DNA of 64,000 nucleotides from Ornithodoros turicata (GCF_037126465.1 NC_088201.1:140928376-140992375); one strand, 5' to 3'. Shown: positions 11,540 through 24,234, counted from the stretch's first letter. Program-made: numbers and translations. The notes: generated by a model from the sequence alone, not told the origin.

Positions 11540-12610
11540 TTCTATGTCTTGGATACCTCCATCAAGGTTCGTAGTGTTTGTTAGAATGAAAATTGTATAT
11601 TGGTCGATTTTATGATGGTTCAATGATAGATTATTTTCCTCTGTTGTTGTTTACGTGTCGCCGCTGAGAGTGTTCCTCTGTTGTAGATTGATTAGCTATT
11701 ATTTCTCTATGTGTTGGATGGTGCGCAGGTTTCGCTCTCTATTAATTGTGGCTGTTGATTGTGTTGTTTCTCGTTATTTCCTTACGTCTATGCTGTTCGC
11801 TTAATAAGAAATTGATTAATTAAAAGTTGTGTAATGTTGCAATATGAAACTTAGATTCCCTATCGCGCTCGAAATGTTGTGACAGATATTCACGCTATTG
11901 CAATGATGGTTTTCACGTATAGGAATATTGGACTTTTTATGATACGACTTGTAATTTGATTGTAATCATATTGATTAAGAATATCTTCTTTGTAGTGGTG
12001 TAGATTATATTTCCTCTTGTGTTCGTGTTGTTCTTGTCGTTCGTGTTCCGTGGTCTTCCAGGGTCTCTGCTGTTCGCAATTAATTACATACATCTATCGG
12101 CATCCGTCTTCAACAAATCAGGGCAGATATCATTAGAGCTGGTTGTTTGCTAGGAGAGTGCTATGTGCCGAAGTTCATTTTTAACATATATTTTCTGTGT
12201 TGGATTCATAAAACAAAAGCTAGGTTTGTAGTGTCTCTTAGAATGAAAATTGTATAGTGTTCGATTAGATTATGTCACGAGGATGATTTTATGATGGTTC
12301 CATGATAGATTATTTTCCTCTGTTGCTGTTTACGTGTCGCCGCTTAGAGTGTTCCTCTGTTCTTCAGCGTTAAGTCTGTGCTACAGTGTTAGATTTGTAA
12401 TATTTCTCCATTTGATAGATTGATTAGCTATTATTTCTCTATGTGTTGGATGGTGCGCAGGTTTGGCTCTCGATTAATTGTAGCTATTGATTATGTTGTT
12501 TCTTGTTATTTCCTTACGTCTATGCTGTTCACTTAATAAGAAATTGATTAATTAAAAGTTGTGTAATGTTGGAATATTAAACTTAGCTTCCATATTGTGC
12601 TCGAAATTAC
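11540..12610. repeat. Direct repeats inside the older palindromic element
   Basis: About 11575-11880 and 12223-12600 are diverged copies of one sequence. Shared blocks include ATTATTTTCCTCTGTTG, TGTTTACGTGTCGCCGC and AAGAAATTGATTAATTAAAA. The same words recur in the right arm of the large palindrome (32760-33060). Direct repetition inside the arms is therefore a shared feature of the family. Confidence 0.7.
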
Positions 12611-12914
12611 TTATATCTATCAGAACTTGTAATTAAAGCTGTAATCCAAAATACTATGTTTGATCTGTGATACCTATTGATTGCTATTGTATCGTACCTG
12701 TAGTAAGTATATTCTCTGTTACGTGTATTGTATTGAGTTTCTTCTGCTTCAGTTTTTTTTTTGTTGGCTGGGTTTTTCTCCTCCATACAGAGTCACAGCA
12801 TAATTCCTGACATTATTGACTTCAATAAATATATTTTCACTTGTACTTTTGTGTATGTCTATCCTTTTCACGTCTATACTTGCATGTAAACCGCCTAACA
12901 CAGGCTGTTGTAGC

Positions 12915-13400
12915 GATAAAAATGCCAAAGAAGTCGGCCCAGGCTGAAAAATATGCAACGATAAGTGTACGCGCAAATAATCGTTGATACGTGTATTGTA
13001 TTATGTTTCTTCTGCTTCAGGTTTTTTGGCTGGATTTTTCTCGTTCACACAGAGTTATAGAATAATTCCTGGCACTATTGCCTTTAATAAAGATATTTTC
13101 ACTTGTACTTTTGTGTATGGCTATCATTTGCATGCCTATACTTGCATGTAAACCGCCCACTGCACACCTGTTGTAGTGGAAAAAATTTCTGAGGGAAGTC
13201 GGCCCAGGTGGAAAAATGGCGAAAGAAGTCGGCCCAGGCTGAAAAATACGCTACGATAAGCGCACGCGCAGCCCTCCCCCAGCCGGTAAGCGCGCGGACA
13301 ACCATCCACACACGCATCGCCCGCCAATAAGCGCCTCCACCCTCGCGCCACCCGCCGCGCGCGGGAAAAAATACGCGAGCGAAGTCGGCCCAGGCCCTGT
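12915..13400. repeat. Subterminal iteron-like repeats of the older element
   Basis: The motif GTCGGCCCAGGCTGAAAAA occurs near 12924-12948, near 13197 (with GTGGAAAAAT), near 13228, and partly near 13384. The same motif is repeated near both ends of the large palindrome. Placement near the termini and orientation towards the end suggest binding sites for a transposase or replication protein, which is inference. Confidence 0.6.
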
Positions 13401-13412
13401 GAGGGTTCGAAC

Positions 13413-15900
13413 CAGGCAGCTAGGGTCTGAAATAGCCCCCACGTATTAGTACTGCCGTCTTATCCGTGTATTATAATGTATCGTGTTGTCCTGTTTCTCG
13501 ACACAAGCATCGGTCTACGACCAGCCAATCGGATTTCAAACTGAGGTGTTGTCGTGAATTCTGGCTCGATGAACATGTTCGAGCGCCGCCAGATTTGCAT
13601 AGCGATGACAAGAAAATAGGATTCATGAAGCAGCAGCATTTTATGTTTGACGTGTAGCAGGCGAGGACATCATGGTCAAGAGATTATGTGCAACTATGTG
13701 ACAGTTGCTCGTTGTTGGGAATAAGCTGTGTCGATATGCGTGTTTTGCAAGTTCGAACTTTGTTCCAGTGTTGTTTCTACGAAGCGCTACTCAACGGACT
13801 CAGTACGCTCAGTGCATGTAAATGCGTCAACCTGCCGATTGTGTCAGTACAATGGATCAAATAAATTTCTGTTCATTACGACACTTTTCACTGTTGTTTG
13901 AAAATCACGGAATAACTTTACGACGTGCATGAAAGCTAGTAGACTTAGAGGTTAGGGGTAGCCGGTACAGGCCACTATGGGAAGCAGAAGTCAGTACTAG
14001 CCAGAACCGGTCGGGCCGCGATCCGGACGGAAAGACTTCTGATTGGAGGATTGAAGGAGCAATCGCTGCATTCTCATTGGTCGTGTGCCAGTGTCGTGTG
14101 AATTTACCTATACTATGGGCTCTATGGGGAGTTGGTGAGAGCTGGCGTGAGCCTCGTCAGTTTCGGCTTGTCTCTGGAAATGTTCAGACGTGTCTGGTAC
14201 GTTCTCCGAGAGTTTTGCGAGCGGCTCAGTTTATGGTGAAACAAATGGCGTTGCGTATGTCGTATGTGTCATGTCACCATGTCGTGCGGCGTGGTGTATG
14301 TCATGCGGTGTGGTGTATGTCGTGTGGTCTAGGTATGCATTCTGTATGAGAAGCTATTAGAAACGCATTGTCATCGCATTAATTTTTTTTACGTTGGACG
14401 AAAGTACCTGAAGGTACGTATGTTGTTGCCACTGATCTCTATGTATAAAGGCTGGATCGCGCATGGGAGAGGGGCTCGTGGGGGAGAGGCGTGCCTTCGG
14501 GCCGCCATGTTGGTGGGCCCTAAAGTGCTGTGTGTGCCCATAGAAAACAATGGGGGGCAACAGAGATTGTGAGTATTTATTGCGCTGCAAGCATTGGTCG
14601 TTGTTTGTCATCACACAATTTTGTAAGGTGCCAGTATACTGATGTATCCTAACAGTGTTTCACAGGTGTCCTGCCGTTCGATTCTTAATTACGTTATGTT
14701 TTGCATTCCGAAACTAGACCGTCACTGCAGTGCAGCGCTGGGGATTGTACTACAGCACGTTCCCCAGCCAATATTTCAATAAGAAACGACTTGAGGTTAA
14801 CAACAACCATGTATATAATATCCCGTACTGCGTTCTGGAGAGAAATTGTTCCATAAAGAACGGTCCGGGAAAAGATATACTCGCATGGCAGGAAGAGATC
14901 GTTCTGTAGAATCACAGCCGTTATTTTAGCCGTGTATGCGCTTAGTATGATTTATATCAAGCATCGCCTTAGAAATAGTCTTTTAGTAAACGACAGGGGT
15001 GCTTTGCCTCGCAAATATGGACACACCGAAGCAAAACTAATTACTTCACGCAATTAGATCACACAAGTTAGGACAGTTAATCAGGTAGTGATGTAAGCTT
15101 AATCAATTAAGTTACTTAGAAAGTGGTAACACCTCCTTGAGACACAGGACTTATCTCTTTTTGAAGTACAGTCCTTCTATGTTTGTTTGCTTCTTCCTTT
15201 ATTTGTTCTGATTATTTGCAGGCGCGGTCGTGCCAAACTGAATGTCCTTCTCCAGCACTTACATGCTTTTGTTGAATACAAGTGCAGCGTGAGAAAAGCT
15301 GCTTGGGGACGGGGTCCTGCTATCCAGTGCTGACTTTGTCATGCTTGTTATGTGGAGCATGTTCCAAAAAATGCAGCTCCACGTATGGTCTTCAAATTGC
15401 AACAGGACTATTTGGAGCTTGAAACAGTTGTGATTTTGTCATTTTGGCCCTCGTGTACCCAGTCTGTGAAACGCAAACAAAAAAGTCTAACACGATTTGA
15501 TTTTGTAATGAAGATCACTGATGATGAGTAAAGAGAATATACGAGTTCAAGTTTATTTGATATTTTATATCATTCATTAGATTATCCAACATTTTATGTC
15601 AAGTTTATATAACATCAAGTTTATTCAAGTTCAAGATTTATTTCTTGCACTTATGCGTTTCAGGATACAATGAACGTGCAGGGAGGTCGCAAAAGGCTAC
15701 ATTTATTGTTTTGTGACCTTGCTACAATGGCAATATATATTTTAGGAATATGACAATGGTCAGGTACGCTCTCTCAATTTTAGGTTGGAATGAGCAATGG
15801 ATAGCAACTCCCCTCCTGATATTTTCTCATATATGCTAAATTTTAAATTTAATGTGATCGAATATGTGATAATATAATAATAATATATATGAATATAATA
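13413..15900. other. Anonymous intergenic DNA
   Basis: No gene supported. A short dispersed repeat lies at 14429-14512. A stretch at 14220-14345 is rich in variants of GTATGTC and CATGTCGTGTGG. Confidence 0.4.
14429..14512 (+). repeat. Dispersed repeat, inverted copy at 18068-18155
   Basis: CACTGATCTC, AAAGGCTGGATCGCG, ATGGG and GGCCGCCAT occur in the same order here and, reverse-complemented, at 18068-18155. Probably remnants of one short mobile family. Confidence 0.55.
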
Positions 15901-16616
15901 CAGTAAAACCTCCAAAGTCGGACACCTCCTTACCTCGTACAACTCCCCATGTCGGACAAGGTTTCATTGCAAGGGCAGGCTACCATTGAAACTACACGGG
16001 GACGAAATTCTCTATATCGGACACCTCCCTATCTCGTAAGTTGGACAGGGTTTTCCCCTGCTAAGTCGGACAAAACCCTGGCCAAATTACCGGCCCATAT
16101 CGGCCCATCTTTGCACCAAAAATACCCAAAACGAGCCAGTGGCCTTGACTTTCGCCCCTTTTTTTCCCTGTACTGGTCTCAGATTTTGTTGCTTTAGTTT
16201 TTCAGAGTCCAAAAACAAGTGCTGTCAGTGTACATCGTAATTCTTTGTGTGAGCATTTGTCTTCGGTTTGTCTAGAGCCTTTGAACGCACACTGCACCAA
16301 AGCAACGAAAAGTGGGCTGACGGTTCAGAGACAAGTCATCGCTGCTCAAAAAGCTCCAGAGGTAATGCCATTGAGTGGAATCTGAACAGAATTGAATCTA
16401 CTAAAATCAGTAATAATTATCAGTGAAGAGTGGGTAGAGGTACCACTGCCACCAGGTACCACTCAGGACCATAAATTGAAGAAGGGGGACATTTCTGGCA
16501 ACACAGCTGTGATCTTTTCCATTTTTTGTTTCCCTCATATTCTGTAACTCGGACACCTCTATAAGTAGGACCCGCTTCTGCTGCACCGTGGTGTCCAACA
16601 TAGGAAGGTTTCACTG
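15901..16616. mobile_element. Non-autonomous Tigger/pogo-like DNA transposon
   Basis: The ends are CAGTAAAACCTCCAAAGTCG... and ...GGAAGGTTTCACTG, imperfect inverted repeats flanked by TA on both sides, as in the pogo/Tigger branch of Tc1/mariner elements. GTCGGACACCTCC-like words repeat inside the left end, and CTCGGACACCTCT appears inside the right. The 716-bp body has no long ORF and no recognisable DDE transposase, so it would depend on an autonomous relative. Confidence 0.75.
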
Positions 16617-18559
16617 TATGTAATAAATGAATGTGATCAACAGTAGATGTAAACAACATGAGTAGCCAGAGAAGTGCATTCTCAATAAATAATTTTCTCC
16701 TTATAGCGTATATGTGCATGCCTATTAACTGAAACAATTATCACAGTTCCATGACAAGTTTTAATTTCTGAGAGTGTACTGTAGAGGCTGCTGAGATCTA
16801 CAACAGTTCATACAAGGTATTATATACTGTGAACGCCTTTAAAAATCCCATGTGACACATATGCCTTTACTTTCTGGAGGTGCTGTGGTAGTCAAAGTTT
16901 GTGGGCATTACGCAGGTTCTGCACCCATTTCTTGAGTATGTCGAGGCAGCTGTGAAGTAACCTGCATTGATGATGTTTATTCCAATTTTATGGTGCATCG
17001 ACAACAAAGGAAATAATACATCAAAACATCGGTTTGGGTGCAACCCGTTAAAAATGAATATGTTGTTTAATAAATGCATTGGACAAATGTTAAAACATGA
17101 GTTTAAAACATGGTTTACAATCCCTGTATCTTCTAAAAATTAAGAAGATTTAAAACTATTCTCAAAAGAATATGGGGAACTCTTCTAAAAAGAATTATAA
17201 TCTCTAATTATTATATTGCTGGGTGAAGGAGCCTAAAGTCTAAAGTGTGTTTCTGATGTGAACATGTAAGAAAATATGCAAAACTGAGAGAGGCTAACCA
17301 CAGTGCCTTCCTGTAAAGTAGAAACCAGTGGATGAGGAACGTGATGCTTACCTGTACACCCAGCCGTATCACACTGCACAGATTATTCACTGGGCAGCCC
17401 TCATGACGAAACCTGTATTGAGAGACCACTGTTGCCTTAAAAACTGCTACAAATAGCACGACACGCTACAAATTATTACTATCGTAACAAGCTGACGATA
17501 CAGCTCAGACACAAAGGCGTTATTGAAGTCGCGCCACACCACCGTTACGTAGTTTCTTTGTCACAAATCAAACCAAGGCACAAAACAATACCAATACATG
17601 AAAAAAGGTGACAATCGTGGTCTCATTATGACGTAATACCGAACTTGTGCGCGAAGGTAATTCAAAGAAATGAATGTGGCACTTGCTTCCGCAGAGAACA
17701 CCGTGTACCATGCTAGCAATGCATGCAAAAAAGCGCTCGAGTGCTCGCACATATATTGATGACAACACTACCTGTGTAGTGTAACATGTTCTTTCAAGCA
17801 TATTATGCACTCAAACCGTATTTGCCGCCGGGTAAAATGCAAGTGTGCTCGATTGAACGTCGGAAGAGCGATCAAGCAACCTGCATCCAGTGCTCGTTTT
17901 GGGCAAAAAAACACTTCATAATGGTCAACTAAATATACAGAATGGACGCCTATTTATTCTTTGATGAAGAGTGACTCACCTGTATAAATTTAGGCCCTGT
18001 AACCTTGCCAGTACGGTTGGTACGACCGTAATTGCAAGAAGTTGCCATGATCGCTGCGGCGACTGTTGTGGGTACAGTAAGATGGCGGCCGGTTTCTTCA
18101 CGCTCGCGCTCCCCATCCGCGATCCAGCCTTTTACAATCGAGATCAGTGGTTGTTGCAGACACGTCTGTCCATGTTCGGTACAACATACGTCTAATAATA
18201 ATATGGAGTTTGAGTGCATTGTGTCATATGCTATTGCCTTTGCGTTCATAATGGGCAGCGTTGGTGGTTCTGCGCATACGCAAAACATAAAGAGAGCTTC
18301 GCGCGGTGCGCAGAACAGCTAACGTTACCCGCTACGTACGCAAACGTGACAGCGTGCGATGCACCAACACTTACTAATAATTCCTGACTTTACGTCGCGT
18401 GTCAACTCTGTCAAGATGCGTCTGCGAATACCCGTTTCCGTTTTTTTGTGATGAACCTCTATAACTCAAACTTAGGCCTCAAACGAAAGCCTCAACGCAG
18501 ACCTTGAGATTACAACTGTGCAGTCACTTTCACATGATGTTAACGTAATAGTTAAAAAC
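16617..18559. other. Anonymous intergenic DNA
   Basis: No gene supported. It contains a dispersed repeat at 18068-18155 (inverse of 14429-14512). AAGATGGCGGCC near 18080 resembles a YY1 site but belongs to that repeat. Confidence 0.4.
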
Positions 18560-18830
18560 AAGAAGTGCCACGATTCCTCGTCCCCGTGTCCACCCCGTCC
18601 ACCCCATGTCCACCATAATACACGATTCCCCCCCTCGTGTGGCGTGTCAATGTAAGCTCCTTTCTTCGCAGCTTCGCGCTCAAACTACGAGCCACCAAAA
18701 AAGAGGCGGAGCCAAGGGCCCATTTCCACGGATTTTCGGCGAATTTATTTCGGCAATCCGCCATTTTCACGCGATCGCTGTGCGCATGCGCATCCCGCGT
18801 CGTCTGCTCTTCTGGTTGAAAACAATGGGA
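18560..18830. promoter_or_regulatory. CpG-rich stretch with an NRF-1-like site
   Basis: This stretch is richer in CpG than its surroundings and contains TGCGCATGCGCA near 18779-18791, a match to the palindromic NRF-1 consensus known from animal promoters, plus GCCATTTTCACGCG. Overlapping 60-76-codon frames have no clear coding signal. It could be the promoter end of a host gene outside the recognisable sequence, or simply GC-rich repeat DNA. Confidence 0.25.
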
Positions 18831-19785
18831 CCATAGCTGAAACCATTGCTGAAAACAGCCGTAGCCATTACTACGTTAACGCTGCTATACACCATTTTCC
18901 CGTACCTGGATTGCTTCCGTCAATGAGTGAGGCTACGCTTTTCGGCACCAGTAATGTATGAAAGGACCCAGGAACGATAACGAATAGCTTTAGTGAGTGC
19001 ACTGCACTCAACAAGCGCCAATAAACTTGTTCCTCTTCTTCAAAACAGTTGTGCTCAGCTTATTGGTCAGGCATGGAATGACACGGACACGGTTTGCTCC
19101 AGGGTCATGTTGCATACATCAAACGGACACTTACACTTTGTACAGGGCGAAGCAGCAGGAATAGGCCTCGAAGCCTGATGGATACTCAAAAAGTGAATGC
19201 ACGAAGTATGCTGGAACGAAAGACACAAAAACAGAACGCTCCTCACGTGCATTTGTTTTCAGCCAGTAGCAGACGACATTCGAGAGGGCGCCACATCTCA
19301 GGAAAATGGTCCATTGCCATTGCATTACGAGTGGGATTATGTGCTATACTGAGTAAAATGATCAAGGGGGGCACATTTCCGCAAATCAAACGTTAGGTTG
19401 CCTCGGGAAATTTCGGAGTTCAATTCGAGAAATTAACTTTCCGTCAATTGAAATGAAATAAAAATGTTACCAATACACGGTAAAAGTTGTTGGCAGAAAA
19501 AAATCCCTTGACCGCATGCCTCTCCGGGGTCTACGTCTTTTACTATGAATTTCTATCATGGTTGGTGGACCACCCTGTATGAGAAGCAAACGCAAAAACA
19601 TCAGCAATGCACTCTATTTTTGTATTATTTATGCACTCCCCGTTGGGGGAGTGGGCCAATCCTGGAGGTAGTGCAATACCAGGTTAACACGTGGCAGAGT
19701 CGAAGCAAGCTCCAAGCACTCCATCGCATTCCAAAAAGAAGTTTAATATCTTGAGACCAAATAGAACTCGTATCAGATATTAAGC
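18831..19785. other. Anonymous intergenic DNA
   Basis: No recognisable gene or repeat family up to the 3' end of the L1/Tx1-like element. Confidence 0.4.
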
Positions 19786-19809
19786 CGATACTGTTCAGAA
19801 AATTTTATT
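19786..19809. repeat. 24-bp direct repeat at the left edge of the L1/Tx1-like element
   Basis: CGATACTGTTCAGAAAATTT plus TATT occurs here and again at 37287-37310, at the two outer edges of the minus-strand retrotransposon. It may be the target-site duplication of that insertion. Alternatively, 37287 begins the 3' end of a second relative, since the sequence after both copies is loosely alike. Confidence 0.6.
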
Positions 19810-20006
19810 GACAAAGCTACAATGTACATGTCACTGTTAAACCCAAGGAAACAAAAGCGAACAATAAAACCAAAGATCACTTTAGTCACATATTTACAAT
19901 ATCAACAGGTGCAACAACTTGAAGTTAAAGCGTCTAGAGCATCCTACATCACAGCATCTAGTACGCTAATAATCCACACACAAGAGTCATCTTATCATCA
20001 AAGTCA

Positions 20007-23000
20007 TCATGGCAGGGAAGGAACCGACCTGACAACCTTGCAGTAGCATGACTCATGCAGCTGGAACACCAGCTTGTTATCTCTCACCTGTACAAGTGGG
20101 GCCCACTCCCACTGTTGCACAGAGCTGTTCCGTTCTGCAGCCCAAAAAAGGCGATTTAGGTGCTCTTTGAAGGATTGCATGGCAGTGTTCACTATGAACC
20201 TAGTAGATGCCCACCGGCGATTGTGTGCAACGTCACAGCAGCGCACTTTCCACAACACCTGCTCAGTCAGGGCGGTTATGAGGATTCGTAGTCTTTTATG
20301 AGTCGTCGTCCAGTCTCTACACGACAACCCCGCCGGAAATCGAAGTATGCTCCTGATAGACATTTCCGACCACGTTTTCCGAGTTATGGGGCATTCCCGG
20401 AAACATGTTGGACGGTTTCCGTTTCTCCGCAGTGTACGCACTCGTCAACGCGAGCTATTCCAACATGCATAAGCCTATCTCGCGTAGGTAAAACTTCCCA
20501 CGCTGCCTTCCATCTCGAGTCTTGCGTTTTCCCCGGCAGCCAAGATGGTGCAACTCCCGTCCAGTTGTGGGCCTGTCGATCGTCACTTGCCTCCAATTTA
20601 AGCAACGCCGTACTCAGTTGCGCAACCGTCATCTCTCGTAGGTCAACATCTGTGTCCATAGCCTTCAATCTTTTGAGATGCTGCACCAGCTTCGCATGGC
20701 GTTGGTTGGGTGTTTCGGCCTTACAACACATTTTCCAGGCCTGATCTTCCAGGACAAACGTCCCCTGGGGCCCCATCTAGTATCTTGGAAGCGCTGCAGG
20801 CGGATCTTCAGATACAGCCGTTTGAAGCAAGGTCTGCAATGCCAAAGTGCTGGCGTATACGTCGAGGTGAGGAAAACATTTTCCTCCTTCACTGGGAGCA
20901 CAGTGCAGTAGGTGGCGCGCCACTAGTGCGGTCGAACTGTCCCAAAAAGAAACCAAACACAAGCGAATGAATTATTCTTACTATCCGTTCAGGAGGAAGA
21001 CATATCCAGGATAAGTACCAACATCTCGTCAGGAAAACGGTTTTCACAAGGTACGTAGCTTGTTCGTTCAAGGAGAAAGAGAACTTACAGACTTCTCTGA
21101 GGCATTCTTGGATTTCGTTTGCCTTTTCCAGCCCCCCCCCCCCCCCAGTTCTTGTTCTTCTCACCATTCTCATCTTCTCGGGCCATTCTCATCAGAGGTA
21201 ATTCCCAGCAGTTTTACTGTGTCACATGTGGATATTGGGACGTCACCCGCAGCAAAACTGCCCAAGGGAAGCAGCTTGCACTTTCCAAGGTTCAATTCAG
21301 ATCCAGGTATGGCACTGTAGTTTTGAAACAGGCGGAGTGCTGCCAGCACAGAGTCAGTGTCTAACACGAAAATCGTCAAATCATCAGCGTACGCGGCAAT
21401 TTGCCATGTCACTTGACCCGGAATCGTTTGTCCCCGCACAGACACACATCTGTCGATCATTCTAATGTAAGGGTCTATGACGATGACAAAGAGGAGGGGG
21501 CGACAAGGGACAACCCTGTCGCACTCCTCTTTTTATGGGGACTGTTTCGCCTACTTTGGCCCCGAAGAGGAGCGTGGCATGTTGTCTCTTGTAGGCTGTC
21601 TTGATACACTCTACGAAAGTCTTAGGAAAGTCGTATTTATTGAGCAGTTCCAAGAGATAATCGTGCGTGACACTGTCAAACGCCTGTTTTTGGTCCAAGG
21701 AGACGACTGCTCCTTTTGCAGTCCGAGCTTTGCTGTATGCAAGCAAGTCGCGTATTCCTGACAAAGTGACGTGTACGCTTCTTTCTTGCACACCACACAC
21801 TTGGGATGCGTGTATTATTGTTGGGAGGACAGCACGCAACCTGTTCGTTAGTAATGCCATCATGATCTTGTAGTCGCTGTTTAGCAGGGATATTGGTCTC
21901 AGGGAAGATGGGTCAGTTACAGACGACTGACTTTTTGGAATGTGTATGACGTAGCTCTCCGTAAAATGTTCGTTCCAGTCACGGTACTTTGCAATGTTGC
22001 GATAAAACTCAAGCAGGAAAGTTCGAAGCTTCGGCCAGAATACTTTATAGAAAAAGCCCTGGAGACCATCCGGCCCCGGTGCTGACCCAGAATGCAAATT
22101 CTTGACGACCATGTCCAGTTCATCTGCCGTAATGGGGCTCGCAGGCATTTCCTTGTCCTCCTGTGAAAGCTTCGGCAGCAAATCCTCCACATTATCCCGG
22201 ATTACAGCTGCAGACACTGATGCGAAGTGTTCCGTAGCATACCGATGGAACTTTTGTTGATTTTCTTCGGATTATCTTCGAGTTCGTTAGCTTCGTTTTG
22301 ACTGGTTCGCACCCGGACCGTCTCAGGAAGCACTTCCGTACCGCCTACGCACTGCGATTCTGCATGTTCCAGCTTCGCCGTCATCGTCGATATCCGTAAT
22401 AACTCCATGTATTGAAACTTCAGCTGTTTCAACGCCGTCTGTGTCATTTCGAAGTTCTTGTTCCCTCTCCGAACGATGCGAATTTTCTTTGCAATGTCTT
22501 GGAGTTCTTTAGTACGTTTCTTTACTTTCCTTTTCCCAAGATCAGTGAAGAGGTTACGCAGATCATCCTTAATTTCCAACCAGCTCTGAAGGGATGTCAA
22601 AGTCCCTCTTAGACGATTGCTAAAAAATTGTTAACTACTAAAAGTCCATGTGAAAGTCTCCAAGGTCTAGTTCCTGCAGAATGTGCACCGAAAATGTTAA
22701 AGGTAGCCACCACGGCTCGATGGTCCGAAACATACAATCCAGTAATAGAAGTTGCAAAAACTTCGCAGCCTCGAGCACCGTTTGCGATGTCTGTTGTCGC
22801 GTACATTCTGTCGAACCGCGAGCCACGAGCACCTCGTGCTCACGTGGTTACGTTTGCGCTGCCTTTAATTCTGCGCCAAATATTATGCAAGTTAAAACGG
22901 CACACAAGACGAGCCAATTCTCGGCTATTTCATACTGCAAAAATACTCCAAAAGCCGGGAGACGACATAACTGGACAAAAAAGTAGAGAACTTCGACTTA

Positions 23001-23278
23001 ACGTAACAAAATTCAAGTAAACAAGTTTCACTCAGACGTTTCGTCCGTCATGTGACGGACATCATCAGTGCGAAACTGGATGAGAGATCATAAATAGCGA
23101 CCGGTTGTATGATCTCTCATCCAGTTTGGCACTGATGATGTCCGTCACATCAAGGACGAAACGTCTGAGAAAAACTTAGTATTTTGTTATGTTAAGTCGG
23201 AGTTCTCTACTTTTTTTGTCCAGTTATTCCATACTGGTCGGTTCTGACCTGGACCTGCTACATCCAACGCACTGCCCA
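20007..23278 (-). pseudogene. L1/Tx1-like retrotransposon ORF2, 3' two thirds (linker, RT, C-terminal zinc motif)
   Basis: Read on the minus strand, pieces in three frames follow the ORF2 order. The end of the endonuclease shows SDHRAVVATF near 22720. A basic linker lies at 22202-22600. RT fingers and palm are at 21462-22217, with GSAPGPDGLQGFFYK, LRPISLLNSDYK, LDQKQAFDSV and GVRQGCPLSP. The palm continues at 21170-21460 with AYADD. The C-terminal region (20384-20776) holds WEVLPTRDRL and CVHCGETETVQH, a typical Cys/His motif of this clade. Frame changes occur near 21470, 21170, 20900 and 20430, and a palindromic MITE interrupts the endonuclease at 22967-23227. It encodes no working protein. 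L1/Tx1 is my best clade guess; the upstream gag with CCHC knuckles fits it. Confidence 0.75.
22967..23227. mobile_element. Palindromic MITE with hammerhead-like cores in both arms
   Basis: The unit starts ATAACTGGACAAAAAAGTAG and ends with the complement. Nearly its whole length is a palindrome with arms of about 125 bp. Each arm carries CTGATGA, a GTCC...GGAC stem and GAAACG: 23132-23161 on the plus strand and 23039-23068 on the minus strand. That layout is the conserved core of a hammerhead ribozyme, known from Penelope-like elements and small retrozymes. The MITE lies inside the endonuclease of the L1/Tx1-like element, whose sequence resumes on both sides, so it is a later insertion. Confidence 0.7.
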
Positions 23279-24150
23279 AAACACAGTTGAAATCCCCAGC
23301 CGAAATAAAGTCTTTATGGTCTAACATATAAACATCTAAATCCTCAAAAAAGGCATAGGTATCTGATGAACGGGCAGGAGCATAAACATTCACTATTCGG
23401 AGCTTTTTTTCCTGACACTTGATGTTTAAGGCGACAATGCGGCCCTCGCTGTCAGGTACCGCAAAGGCGTGTGACTGAAGACCTCTGGTAAAAATTACTG
23501 TCGCAACACCTGTGCACCGACTGGATGCAAGGCTGAAAAAACAGTTAACTCGAAAACGTCTAAAACGTTGAAATCTTCTACTTGCCGAACAGTAGCGAAA
23601 TTAGTATCTTGTAGTAATAAAACATCCAATCGGGCCGCTTGCGCGAAATGCATTACTTCCATTTGCTTTTCTACGTTTCCAAACCCTTGAACTTTCAAAG
23701 TTCCTATTCGAAGGTGCATGGATAGGAGAATGAAGAAATACACTGAGCACAAACACATACCTAATCGTTCAGCATGTCCTCAGATTCGACCGTCACACCG
23801 CTAAAGGAGTCGTCACCAACCCCCCCCCCCCCATCCGCAGCTACAACTACCTTTTTTGTCGTATGAATCACTGCAGGATCTTGGTGGGAATCCGATGATG
23901 ACGTGTGCTGGCGTTTTTTATGCTGCACAGGAGGTTGAGTCATCTTTACCACCGCTGACGCCAAGTTATCCGATGCAGTAGGCACAGGTACTATTCGAAT
24001 GTGTTTTCGTTGTGTTGCAGCAAACAGGAGTTCACCCTCAGAGCTTGAAGTATCAGGCATTCTCTTTTCACTATGTTTGTTGGAGCTGACGGTTTCTTCG
24101 GTAGTGAATGACCCCGAAGACGATGTTATAGCAGAGTTAGATATGTCGTG
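23279..24150. repeat. Left copy of the 872-bp direct repeat flanking the palindrome
   Basis: This segment of the L1/Tx1-like element (end of ORF1 and start of ORF2, minus strand) is repeated at 35185-36056 in the same orientation, at a constant offset of 11,906 bp. I spotted only a handful of differences, for example TTAACTCG against TTCACTCG and CACTATG against CACCATG. Its right edge is exactly the left end of the palindrome. It includes ORF2's start at 23758 and the same frame break after VLDVFE as the right copy, so the duplication came after the retrotransposon had already decayed. Confidence 0.9.
23761..24150 (-). pseudogene. L1/Tx1-like ORF1 (gag), C-terminal end, duplicated copy
   Basis: An open frame to 24060 and beyond matches the last part of the ORF1 at 35667-36449 (AATQRKHIRIVPVP, VQHKKRQHTSSSDSH, VTVESEDMLND). 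It is cut off at 24150 by the palindrome's end. Confidence 0.75.
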
Positions 24151-24234
24151 AGTAGTAATAGGTCTTGTCCAGACTACAAGCTATCCAAACTACAAGGTTC
24201 CTGCCCCTGAGCCCTGCGCGTATTTTTCCTCGCG

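Larger units (their letters stand above)
9262..13412. mobile_element. Older, rearranged copy of the palindromic AT-rich element
   Basis: A short left arm (9262-9900) and a long right arm (about 10380-13412) carry the same small ORF in opposite orientation, as in the 24151-35182 palindrome. The centre (about 10050-10375) aligns with the central spacer of that palindrome (29345-29660). The outer right end (13340-13400) shares GCCGCGCGCGGGAAAAAATA-type sequence with the palindrome's termini. Differences: most of the left arm is missing, a CpG-rich stretch (9900-10050) sits near the centre, and several blocks are deleted. Divergence is far greater than between the arms of the large palindrome, so this is an older insertion. 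Family unknown. Confidence 0.7.

Noticed and set aside
13385..13470. tRNA gene (GGGTTCGAACC box-B-like sequence)
   Set aside because: The rest of a cloverleaf does not fold by eye; at most a SINE fragment at the edge of the older palindromic element.
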